A stretch of DNA of 64,000 nt from NCBI RefSeq assembly GCF_050624435.1, contig NC_134542.1, positions 8,428,497 through 8,492,496 of the forward strand, given 5' to 3'. The translations under genes and the position numbers were made by a program. Position 1 is the stretch's first letter; each line of letters opens with the position of its first letter. This document shows positions 36,689 through 45,800 of this stretch, piece by piece. Source of the stretch: Tenrec ecaudatus (taxonomy: Eukaryota > Chordata > Mammalia > Afrosoricida > Tenrecidae). The notes below the pieces were generated by a model. That model searched no databases, was not told the origin of the DNA, and worked only from the letters and a program-made list of their open reading frames with translations.

Positions 36689-37816
36689 TCAGTGTACTGC
36701 GTTTGAGTGGAGGGTTTCTATCCTGTCCTCTGTTCCATCTGAGACCGTGTTGTCCTGGTACGTGTTGCTGGCATGTTGGCTTCTAGATGGAGATGGGCTA
36801 TATGGTGGTCTCCTGGTGGTTCTAGTTGGAGCTTGATCTTCTGGCCATAGTGAGTCAGCCAGTATGTTCTGCAGGGTCGGGTGACTTGCAGTATATTTTT
36901 TGAGTTCTTCCTTGTCCTGGAAGACCCTTATCTTACCCTCTATCTTAATGGATAACTTGGCAGGGTATAGGATTCTGGGGGAGGCATTTTTATCTTTCAG
37001 TTTTTGGAAGATGTTGCTCCATTCTCTCCTCCTCTTCATGGTTTCTGCTGATAAGTCTGAGCATATTCTTACCTGCGCTCCTTTGTATGTGACTGTCTTC
37101 CTTTCTCTTGATGCTCGTAGAATTTTCTCTTTTTCCTCTAAGTTGGATAATTTTACAATTATATGTCTTGGCGTGTTCTTCTTGGTGTTTAGCTTAGCCG
37201 GCGTCCTCTCTGCTTCCTGTATGAGAGTCGGATTCTCCTTTGTTAGGTTGGGGAAATTTTCTTCCAGGAATTCCTTTGCTATCTTGGCGGTTGATTTGTG
37301 TGTTATGTTGTGTTCCGGTAGACCGATTATTCGAACATTATTCCTCTTCATAGCATCTGTCATTGATCTCAGGCTGTCTTCTGTTTCTTTAATTTTCCTA
37401 TCTGATTGTTTTTCTCGCTTGCTTCGTTTGGTTTGAGCGTCCTCGAGTTCACTGATACGGTTCTCAGCCTCCTCAAGCCTAGTTATAGCTTCTGTGACCT
37501 TTTGTGTGGCCTCTGCTACCTCCTCTGTTAGTTTCTGCAGTTCCTTTTGGTGGATAGTATTCATCCCCTCTATTGTGGACTTCATCCCCTCTATTGTGCA
37601 TTTCATCCCTTCTATCGTTGCATCCTTATTTTGGTTTGCTTCTCTTAGCTCCTGTATTACTGCAAGCAGAGTTCTGAAGATTTCCTTTTGTGGCTGATCT
37701 ATATCTGTTTCTTCTATGAGTGACGTTAGGTCTGTTAAAGTGCCTCGTTTCTCTGATTTTTTTGTTGGGAGTGATGTGGTCTGTTGATTTTTCCTTGATC
37801 CTTTAATAGGCCCCAT
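36689..37816 (-). CDS. L1 ORF1 protein: RNA-binding chaperone
   Basis: The 375-residue protein trimerises and coats L1 RNA. Residues about 45-155 form a coiled coil with regular heptads. This is followed by an RRM-like domain starting near residue 160 (RNNVRIIGLPE) and a C-terminal domain with the conserved ILYPAKLSI segment. Residues 67-87 are three near-identical seven-residue repeats (TIEGMKC, TIEGMKS, TIEGMNT), so the coiled coil has grown by a 21-bp tandem duplication. It is slightly longer than human ORF1p (338 residues). Confidence 0.96.
   Translation of the reverse strand: MGPIKGSRKNQQTTSLPTKKSEKRGTLTDLTSLIEETDIDQPQKEIFRTLLAVIQELREANQNKDATIEGMKCTIEGMKSTIEGMNTIHQKELQKLTEEVAEATQKVTEAITRLEEAENRISELEDAQTKRSKREKQSDRKIKETEDSLRSMTDAMKRNNVRIIGLPEHNITHKSTAKIAKEFLEENFPNLTKENPTLIQEAERTPAKLNTKKNTPRHIIVKLSNLEEKEKILRASRERKTVTYKGAQVRICSDLSAETMKRRREWSNIFQKLKDKNASPRILYPAKLSIKIEGKIRVFQDKEELKKYTASHPTLQNILADSLWPEDQAPTRTTRRPPYSPSPSRSQHASNTYQDNTVSDGTEDRIETLHSNAVH
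37556..37618 (-). repeat. 21-bp tandem repeat in ORF1 coiled coil
   Basis: Three 21-bp units encode the TIEGM heptads of ORF1p, keeping frame and heptad register. Confidence 0.9.
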
Positions 37817-39032
37817 GCTTCTGGGAGACAGGAGTAACCTTATTGTGTGGAGGCTCAGGCCACTGTGCCGTCTCCTGGGGTGGCTTGGGCGGGCTGCAGC
37901 AGGCTTAGGGCTGGCACTGGTGGCCCAACAGGACCCCAGGTGGTGAGAGCTGGCTGGAGCTCACTGACGGCTCCTCAGGGACTGCAAAGCCGAGACCCAG
38001 GCTCCACTGCAGGTGGAATGTTTGATCTGCCTGGGCTGTGAGCGGGCGCGGGGAGGCCCCTCGGACAGCTGCGCAGACAGGGAACAATGGTGTTCGCTCT
38101 CCACCCTGCTCTGAGCTCAGAACCCCGCGGACCTTAGTGGCTTGGCGCGAAACCGCAGGGGGTAATGGCGCCGGCAAAGGAGGCTTGGCGCGAAACCGCA
38201 GGGGGCAATGGCGCCCTTCCTCAGCTCAGGCTCAGAGTCGTGGCTGCCGGGGTCCCCGCAGCACCCTGGGGAGGGCACCTACTCTTGTGCCTTGCGCAGG
38301 GAGGGGCCCTTGGTGGGCAGACCCAGCAGCGCGGGCTGCGGCGCTCCGCGGAAGCTCAGGGTCCGGGACAGGCGCGGGTTGGGCTATGGCTCCTGTTGGC
38401 GGGAAGTGCTCAGCTCAGGGTCCCCGCCAGGAGTGGAGCTGGCGCTAGGCTGCCAGGGGCTGGCGGGGGCGGGCAGGGGTGGGAGGCCGGCGCACGGAGG
38501 GCAGGTGGAGAGGTCCGCGGCAGCGGTGCGGGTGGATGGTCCCCCGTGGGGGTCGCCAGACAACCCGCGGGTCCGCTCCCCTGAGCTTGGATGAATGGAG
38601 GGAGGGACGTGGGCCCGAGGGCAGATCGCTGCCCTGCGGGGAGAGGGGAACTGCGGGAGACGAAAGCTTCTCTCCCAGTGGGGATCTGCGAGTGGGGAGT
38701 GGGCTGCTGGAGTAGGGGAGCGTGACCTGCTGCGCCTGTCTAGGCAGGGCAGGCAAGCGGCTCTGGGCTGGCGTCCCATTTGGGGATGGAGCCTAGGCCG
38801 GTCGCCAGTGAGCTCACGGCAGCTTAGTGGCCAGAGATGTCCCACTAGTCCGGTCTTCTTTCACCTAGACCCCTGCTCAGGACAAATACGTGGGGTAGGA
38901 CTGGGGTGCTGTCCCAGGGGGATATTTCACTCACCAGACTCTTACTATTCAGCTACTTGGTCGCCAATCCCGCTTTGTTTGGAGGAGCTCTCAGAGTATG
39001 CTGGTGTCCCTGTCGGCCATCTTCCCCAGGAC
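37817..39032 (-). promoter_or_regulatory. L1 5'UTR / internal promoter
   Basis: This 1.2-kb region is GC- and CpG-rich compared with its surroundings. Close to the 5' end (plus-strand 39014-39023) the minus strand reads AAGATGGCCG, a YY1 site about 10 bp inside the element, the position where human L1 has one. At 38140-38215 a 33-bp unit containing TTGGCGCGAAA, an E2F-like site, is present twice with a 43-bp offset. Open frames in this region reflect GC content and are not genes. Confidence 0.85.
38140..38215. repeat. Tandem 43-bp-offset repeat with E2F-like sites
   Basis: Two 33-bp units differ at one base. Each holds TTGGCGCGAAA, close to the E2F consensus, and ends in AATGGCGCC. Confidence 0.85.
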
Positions 39033-39047
39033 TCTGGGATTGTTCTT

Positions 39048-39401
39048 ATAACGGTCTGTCTTACCCAATTTACTAAGCAGGCTTGCTGTCGCGTTGTCTT
39101 TGCCTTCCTCTGGAGTTCACAGATGAACCAGCTGACACCCTGTCATGCTGATTGACTGATCAGTCCGTTCGCTGGTGATACTTCTTACCTTCTTTCCCAC
39201 TTGGATGCTTGTCTTTTCTTTATTGCTCTGAAAGGTTTCTGTCCATCAGACGAGCTGTGCCTTGGCTCTCTGAGATGCAGCCTTGAGGAACGTAGTAGAA
39301 TTAGCTGTAGACAGACAGTCCCTGCTGTGCGCGGAGCATCTCGGGCCGTCACTTGCCCTCTCTGTGCCTGGGTCCGTCCCTGGGTCTTTCCAGTCAGGGA
39401 G
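39048..39401. other. Nothing recognised; flank of the L1 5' end
   Basis: Possible location of non-coding SP110 leader or promoter sequence, but nothing here proves it. Confidence 0.3.
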
Positions 39402-39640
39402 GGCGGCGGTGGCTCAGCGGTGGAACTGTCGCCTGCCAGGGAGCAGAGTCAGGCTGATTCCCAGGCACAGCCCCGTCCCCCTCACCCCCACATCAGTGTG
39501 CTTCTGTTGCTATGATGCTGATCAGGTTTAGAGGAACTTCCAGATTGCGATCAACTAGGAAGAAAGGCCTGGCGAGCTCCTTATGAGATCAGCCAGTGAA
39601 ACTATGGTCACAGGAGTGTGATTTGCAGGCTGTCGTGGGA
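39402..39640 (+). mobile_element. tRNA-derived SINE of a second type
   Basis: The head 'ggtggctcagcggtggaact' and 'cgcctgccagggagc' resemble a tRNA with A- and B-box regions. It is followed by the body 'ttgctatgatgctgatcagg' and 'actaggaagaaaggcctggc', which also occurs at 42.2 and 58.2 kb. It is not an intact tRNA gene. Confidence 0.6.
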
Positions 39641-39994
39641 ACGGAGCGAGAGCAGGCAGGCCGTGGCATTCTTTCCCACTGCGCACACGGAGGCCAGGTT
39701 CCGGCTGCGCACTGAAGGAGCGCTATGGCTGGCCCGCGGAGAGAGTTCTCAGGAGGCGCAGTATCACCAGTGGGATTAAGAGCTGCAGACAGGTAGGGGG
39801 TTCTGCCTGCTGTTTGCCCTCTCAGCACCACATTCTGCAATGTTGTGTGTTAAAAACATCAGTCTTCTCTTCCCATCACTCCAGCTCATAGAGTCATTCC
39901 CAGGAAGTCCCAGCGAGGTGATCCGTTGTCCCCAGGTGCTTCCGTACAGGGAACGTTGGTCTGGCTGGGATCTGTGGTTGTTAGGAAGTCAGGT
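39641..39994. other. Nothing recognised
   Basis: Unclassified, moderately GC-rich sequence. Confidence 0.3.
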
Positions 39995-40205
39995 TGCCCT
40001 GGTGGAGGAGTGAATTATGGATGAGCTGCTAACTGAAAGATCGGCAGTCCCACACTACCAAAGGCTCTGCTGAGAAAGATGGGGCTTTCTACGCCCTTAC
40101 AGAGTTACAGTCATGGAAACCCACAGGGACCATTCTACCATCTCCTGTAGATGTGCGAGGATTCTGCATCGACTCAGGGGAAGTGAGTTCCCATGGAGTC
40201 GGGGT
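39995..40205 (+). mobile_element. AfroSINE
   Basis: Head 'ttgccctggtggaggagtga', middle 'gagaaagatggggctttcta', tail near 'gcatcgactcagggg'. Confidence 0.7.
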
Positions 40206-40245
40206 AGGATCTCAGGTGACTTCTCTCCCTCATCAGCCTGACAGG

Positions 40246-40440
40246 GGGCCGGGTGGTGCAGTGGTTAAGAGTGCTGGGCTGCTAACCAAACGGCTGGTGG
40301 TTTAACCCCACGATCCACTCTGCAGGAGACGAACGTGTAAGAAGTCTCCTTCCACACACCTTTACAGTCTTGGGAATCCGATGGGACATTTCTACTCTGC
40401 CCTATAGGGTCGGAATGATGCAATGAGTTAGAACTAAAAA
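40246..40440 (+). mobile_element. AfroSINE
   Basis: One of the better-preserved copies: 'gggtggtgcagtggttaaga', 'gggctgctaaccaaacggct', 'ctgccctatagggtcggaat'. The A-rich end (aactaaaaaccattg) became the landing site of a U2 fragment. Confidence 0.85.
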
Positions 40441-40449
40441 CCATTGAAT

Positions 40450-40490
40450 AAAATTGCTTCTCGGCCTTTTGGCTAAGATCAAGTGTAGTA
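40450..40490 (+). pseudogene. Retroposed 5' fragment of U2 snRNA
   Basis: The stretch 'gcttctcggccttttggcta' plus 'agatcaagtgtagta' is the first 38 or so nucleotides of U2 snRNA and then stops. The flanks AAAAACCATTGA (left) and AAAAAACATTGA (right) form a near-perfect duplication, so this is a retroposed truncated copy, not a functional gene. The U2 branch-pairing, Sm and 3' stem regions are missing. Confidence 0.8.
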
Positions 40491-40500
40491 AAAAACATTG

Positions 40501-41962
40501 ACGGTGATTTTTTGCGGGGTGGGAGGTGTTGGTAGTCAAGAATCCTGACAGCAGTGCTGAACTATTGCTGTTCTTCTCCTCTAAGATGTCTTATACTAAC
40601 ATCATCTACAATTTTGTGTCTATGTCTTAGATATATATTACGTCTCTGCCTGGTTCCTGTTCGTTTTGATCCCTGTCTCCTGATTGGAAGGTTAAAACTG
40701 CGCGGTGCAATTACCATGACTTTACAAACCTGTTGGAATTGTGCCCAAGGGTCGTGCCAACTCTTCGAGTGCTCGCTGCCAACTGGTGGATGGGCAGTGC
40801 CAATGTCCCAAGCGGTGCAGAATTAAGGGCTGGTGTTCTCAGTTCCCCCCAAACTAGCCATTAAAATGATAGAGCACAATTCTGTTCTGATGCACATGGG
40901 GTCACGGTGAGTCGTAATGAGTTCTGTGGTAAGTGGTTTGGTGTGGTAATTTTTTGGAATATGTTTACGCCAAGCCTCCCTCATTATCTTTGTTTTTTCT
41001 CCTGCCTTTCCCCCCCCCTGATTTTTAATTCCTTAAGTAGACTGTTCGAATTGGCAACCCACAGGTTTCCAAGGGTCACTAGACTGAGGCTAAAATGGAA
41101 GTCAGTTTCAGAGTCATAATTCTAGGACCTGTTCTTGGTCTACTCTCTTCAGCCAGGACTTTCAGACCCATCCCACGGCCCCAAGTTGTCTCACAACTAC
41201 TCATGTTCTCACTACGATCATCCAAATCCTCTTCCCGATGAAGTTCAGTGTCACCTCACTCTTGGAGCCTTCTAGGCCAACTCTGTATGAAGAGATAAAG
41301 ATGAAATAATCTGGCAATGTTGTGCTTTAAATGCTGGTGTGATTCATCATCTTCAAGTTGACGCTGAGTCACTTCTTCTTGGCATGTGTTCATTCTCAGC
41401 TCAGAGGGTCTCCAACTCTGCTTACCTCCACAGTGGTGTGGATGGTAGGTGTCTCCCCCATCTGTTCTCTAGCTTCCAGAACTTTCTCACAGTGTTTAGA
41501 CCCCAGATAGCATCCTTTCTTGTTCCCCAGTGCAGCTCAGTGCAAGCCTCCTGACAGACAAGCTTGCTCAGTCTGGTCTAGGGATCCAATCTTTGAAATT
41601 AGTCGTTCGTTGCACTTTTAATGTTCTCTTTGACACTAAATACATTTGGAAAATTGAGATTTGTGTCTGTTCACTTGGTTTTCCTTTAAAATAAAACGCT
41701 TCAGGTGGTTGAGTCTTTTGGTAGTTGTTGTATTTTCTTGGTAATTGTCAGAGAATGTCTTTTGTGAATTTTATGCCTATTCCAACTTGCTGATATTTTT
41801 TATTGTCCATGATCTATTTTCATAAATGATACCTCAGCGTGGAAAAGGGTACACAATCTGTTTCAAGGCACGAAACGGACACAGACTACATATAAAATAT
41901 GCCATCCTTCCTAACCGTGTCTGCTGTATCGTTCATGCTTTTATTACAGTTGTCAAAGTGTG
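40501..41962. other. Nothing recognised
   Basis: Unclassified DNA upstream of SP110. The non-coding first exon and promoter of SP110 could lie here or nearer 39 kb, but I cannot identify them. Confidence 0.3.
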
Positions 41963-42135
41963 TGGGGCCCTGATGGTGCTGTGGGGAAATGGTTGGGCTG
42001 TGAAACCCAAGGTCAGCAGTTTGAAAGCATCAGCCACTCTGAAGAAGCAAGATTAATCTCATAAATATTCAGAGTCTCCAAAACATTGTACCCAGTGGCT
42101 ATGAGCTGGAATTGATTTGATGGCAATAGGAGAAT
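41963..42135 (+). mobile_element. AfroSINE
   Basis: 'ggggccctgatggtgctgtg', 'aaggtcagcagtttgaaagc' and the tail 'gctggaattgatttgatggc'. Confidence 0.75.
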
Positions 42136-42204
42136 TATGTATCAAAGACTGTGGATGGTCTACAAATTTCTTTACCTGTGATCAGGTCTCTCCCTAACAT
42201 TTTT

Positions 42205-42440
42205 TTTTTTAGACCCATAGAGGACAGGTTTCAGTAGAGTCTCCAGAGTTAGACAACTAGAAAGAAAGACCTGGCCATCTACTTTTGAAAATGTGTTCAT
42301 GAAGACCCTTTGGAACAGAATGGAATGGTGTCTGCTGTTTGTGAAAATGGTGCGAACCAGGCAGTGCTTCGCGTGTTGTCCGTGGGGTTACCAGGGGTTG
42401 GAGCGACGTTAACAGCACTTGGTGGTAACAACCACAGAAT
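42205..42440 (+). mobile_element. Second-type SINE / RTE-like short element
   Basis: 'ggacaggtttcagtagagtc' and 'agaaagaaagacctggccat' match the body at 39.5 kb. The end 'ccaggcagtgcttcgcgtgt' is RTE-3'-like. Confidence 0.55.
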
Positions 42441-42681
42441 TTTAATATTGGCCTTCAGTTTGCCAGCAGCCCTTTGGGTCTTGGCTTCCTCTGGTAGGCC
42501 ATTCTCAGCCCACGGCTCTTCAGAGTTCTCATTCTTTTAGGCAGAGGCTACTTTGGGGACATTTAAAGGATGCTGTTTGGTACCAGCTTGCTTATCTCTA
42601 AAAGCCCGTTCAACACAGACGAGAGTGCCCCGCCCTCCGCAGTCTTCGCTCCTCTGTTCACCTCACATCTCTCTCCACAGG

Positions 42682-42828
42682 ATGTTCCCTGTGACCAAGG
42701 CCTTGAAAGAGGCCCTTCTTCAACACTTCCTAGGCCTGAAGCTGGAGATCGCCTATGCCATACACAAGCCGTTTCCATTTTTTGAGAGCCTCAGAGACAA
42801 GTCCCTCATCACCGAGAGAATGTACATG
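42682..42828 (+). CDS. SP110 first coding exon, HSR domain part 1
   Basis: The acceptor is ctctccacag ending at 42680, and the ATG is the second base of the exon. It encodes 49 residues with [13 protein letters not shown], the hallmark of the Sp100/HSR domain, and ends RMYM before the donor GTGAGC. The exon ends in phase 0. I chose this ATG because it is the first in the exon and matches the SP110 family start. Confidence 0.92.
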
Positions 42829-45800
42829 GTGAGCGATGCTGACCCCTGCCCTGGGGCAGCCCGGCCCCTGCAAAGCGTGCCCTACCAGCGAGGTCTCAAC
42901 CCACAGACCAACAGGACTGGGGAGTCCGGAAGGCCCAATCCAGGCACACTTATCATCCTCATCCCAGATGTGGCTGGTTGGGCAAGAGGGAACCACAGGG
43001 TTCTTCACAACTCCCCTCTCCCCACTGAAGAGTTCGTCATTCATAATCAATTTTGATGTGATACAAAACCAGTCTGGGAAACTATGCTGCCTTGGGTCAA
43101 ACTGGCACGCTGTCCATATAATTTTGTTTTTAAAAGATTTCATGGCCTCAGGCCCAGCTAAGAGCTGGTATTGATATAAGGACTCAGCCTTGGCCTGGTT
43201 ACCCCCAACTCCCTTCTCTAGCCAGATGCCATTCCTCATGACTCTCGTTCTTGTCCCTTGTACACCCTAATATTGTCCTCTGCAATACTTCTCACAACTG
43301 TCCTCCCAGATTACAAGGATCCTATGCACAATCGAATGACTGATGCTCCCAACATATATATCTTTACAGTGCAGACAGCATCATCTGTCTCCGGTAGCAC
43401 ACCTGGTGGGTGCTAGCCACTGACCTTGTGACTGGTTAACAGTCCATTGGGTAACCATTACACCACTAGGGCTTCAGGGGTCCTTAATACTTCTGCCCTA
43501 TTAGGTCCAATCATTGTAACATCATGGCCAAGTGTGGTGTCTGGTACACAATAAAGGTGATCAAGGTCTATGTTAGCCTGGGTACATTAGAGAAATAAAT
43601 CCACAGAATCTCATATGTATAAGAGAGAGTTTTATATAAAGGTTAAGTGCACATCAAGAAAACATCCCAACTCAGTGCTGCCCAAGCCCATAAGTCCAGC
43701 ATTAGCCCATATGTCTGACACCAATCCACAAAGTCCTCCTCCATCTCACAAAACAGATGCAATGATGACGACTGCAGGAGGAAAGTCAAATCAGTGAACG
43801 TGTAAGCATCTCAGCGCTGGCAGGGGTCTCCACACGGCTGCTCCAGTATCCAGGGCTGCCTCAGGGTAGCTCCATGTGGCTTCTCCTCCCAAATATCTTC
43901 CAGGAAGTGAGCCTTGTCAACCGAAGCAGAGAACTGGCTAAGGCAGCTGCACCCTGGTCTGATCATCACAAAGCAAGAGACCAGAGAACTAGAAAGGCAA
44001 GGCTCACTGAGCCATTTATCTCTCCGCCCTTCAATTAGCCCCACATGTATTTGTTGGCCTGGTTGGCACAATAATCCTCAGGGTGACCGAGGATTAAATT
44101 ATGACCTAGGACTATAGAATTCTAGATTTTAGAGGTAGGACGGTATAGTTATGTATATTGCTTGACTTGCCAGCTAAAGGCAAAGTGTTTCTGCTGATCC
44201 TTTGAAACATGGATGGAGGAAAAGGCATTAGCCAGACCAACAGTGGCATAGATGGAGACGTTCTCATTTCTCAATCAGTGAAACCACATCTGAAACAGCA
44301 GCTGTAATTGGAGTCACACCTGGTTACGGTTGCTGCAACCCATTCATTCGCCAAGATCCATCTGTTTTTCGTACACTCCAAGTAGGCAAGTTAAACTGGA
44401 ATGTGCTGGGAATCACCAGTCCTGCATGTTCAAAACCTGACAGTGGCATGAGCTTCTGTAATTCGGACAAGGATGCAGTGTTGCTCTTGGTTTATGATTT
44501 CCCAGGTAGACGCAGCTCTGATGGCTTCCACTTGGCTTTTCTTAGCATAGTAGCGCTTCCTCCCCCTGCCAGGAAGTCAGTGGGGAGGTTCCGTCCGGTG
44601 TTGAGTACGTCTGTGCCAACTATGCCACCTGAAACTTGGGAAATCAGCACAGGATGAGTTTGGGAACACTGTGACACAGACCAGACCTATGACTCCATTA
44701 GAGATCCAATTCATTCTCAATCAATGCCTTCACTTTAATTTCAGATAATCCTATTGCAGGATGAGAATCCATTGGTGTCTAAGTTAGCCACTCTTCTCTA
44801 AGTCTCTGGACTCGCTTAGCTTTCATTTTTTGACTGCAAGTCATTTCATGACTGCAAGAAATGAGGTTTCTTTCAAGACACAATGCAGCATTGAGGCTTT
44901 TATGCAGTGCTTGAGCTGTGACCCTGAGCTCATGGCTTCCTTTCGCCACTTCGTCTAGTGAAAGCAGGACCAACCAACCATTCTCCCTGTGTGTCTCGGG
45001 TGGGAAGAAGTGCTAAAAGGCACCGGATACACAGCTGCTGAGAGCCTCGTTTCCCACAAATATGTGATCCAGTGGTGGTGACTTTGATGTCTTTCTATTG
45101 CCACATGACACTATGGACTAGCAGTACACTCTTCCTGATTGGAATTAAAGGCATCGTTTGTTTAAGTCTAGCAGGACATCAGAATCAAAGCAGAAAATTA
45201 ATTCTGAAGATAAACCTCACCCCCTTCTAGAACCATTCCAAGTACCAAATGTCTTAGGTTGGGTTCTCTAGAACAAAACCAGTAACATTGTGGTTAACAA
45301 AATATAGATCCTTCTAAATCTGTGTTGTAATCTTTCAAAGAATGTATACAGATAGAGTCAGACTCTACCCTCAACGTTGCATTGTGCATGTGTACTAGTT
45401 AATAGAGCTTAGAAATTTTTTCATTGTCTTACCTGTAGAGCTTCTATATTGTTTGTCATGGTGGTGTAGTATTTAAATGCTCCAATTTACTTAACCAATC
45501 CTGTGGTGGACATTAAAATAATGCAAACAATATCATAAAGAATATCCTGATAGACATACTTTTAGATGCTTATGGAAGTAAGTTGTAGGAGAAATTCCTA
45601 GCAGTGGGTTTTACATCCACTGATTGCGGGATTTGAATTTATATAGATGTATGTTTTCATATGGCTTTCCAAAAAAGGCTACATCCATTTCTGTACCCAC
45701 CCCAAATAGATGTGTTTGCCTCTGAATGAATGAACAAACATACTAAAGAGCACACGAACTATGCACGAAGCCTGTGTTAAGCCCCCTGGAATTGAAATGA

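Larger units (their letters stand above)
29988..39032 (-). mobile_element. Full-length L1 retrotransposon with intact ORFs
   Basis: This element of about 9.0 kb is complete on the minus strand: 5'UTR (37817-39032), ORF1 (36689-37816), a 42-bp spacer, ORF2 (32828-36646), a 3'UTR of about 2.6 kb, an A-rich end (about 30191-30233), a probable 3' transduction (about 29995-30190) and a short poly(A). It is flanked by a perfect 15-bp duplication TCTGGGATTGTTCTT (29973-29987 and 39033-39047). Both ORFs are uninterrupted and keep their key motifs, so the copy is young and may be competent. It lies antisense to the downstream SP110-like gene, with its 5' end about 3.6 kb from the first coding exon. 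Confidence 0.95.

Noticed and set aside
38038..39155. Several frames of 100-186 codons near 38-39 kb
   Set aside because: They lie in the CpG-rich L1 5'UTR and run on both strands in several frames at once, as expected from base composition.
39402..39480. Functional tRNA gene
   Set aside because: Only the A/B-box-like head is preserved and it continues into a SINE body. No complete cloverleaf can be drawn.
40453..40490. Functional U2 snRNA gene
   Set aside because: Only about 38 nt are present, flanked by a target duplication. All later U2 regions and snRNA promoter elements are missing.
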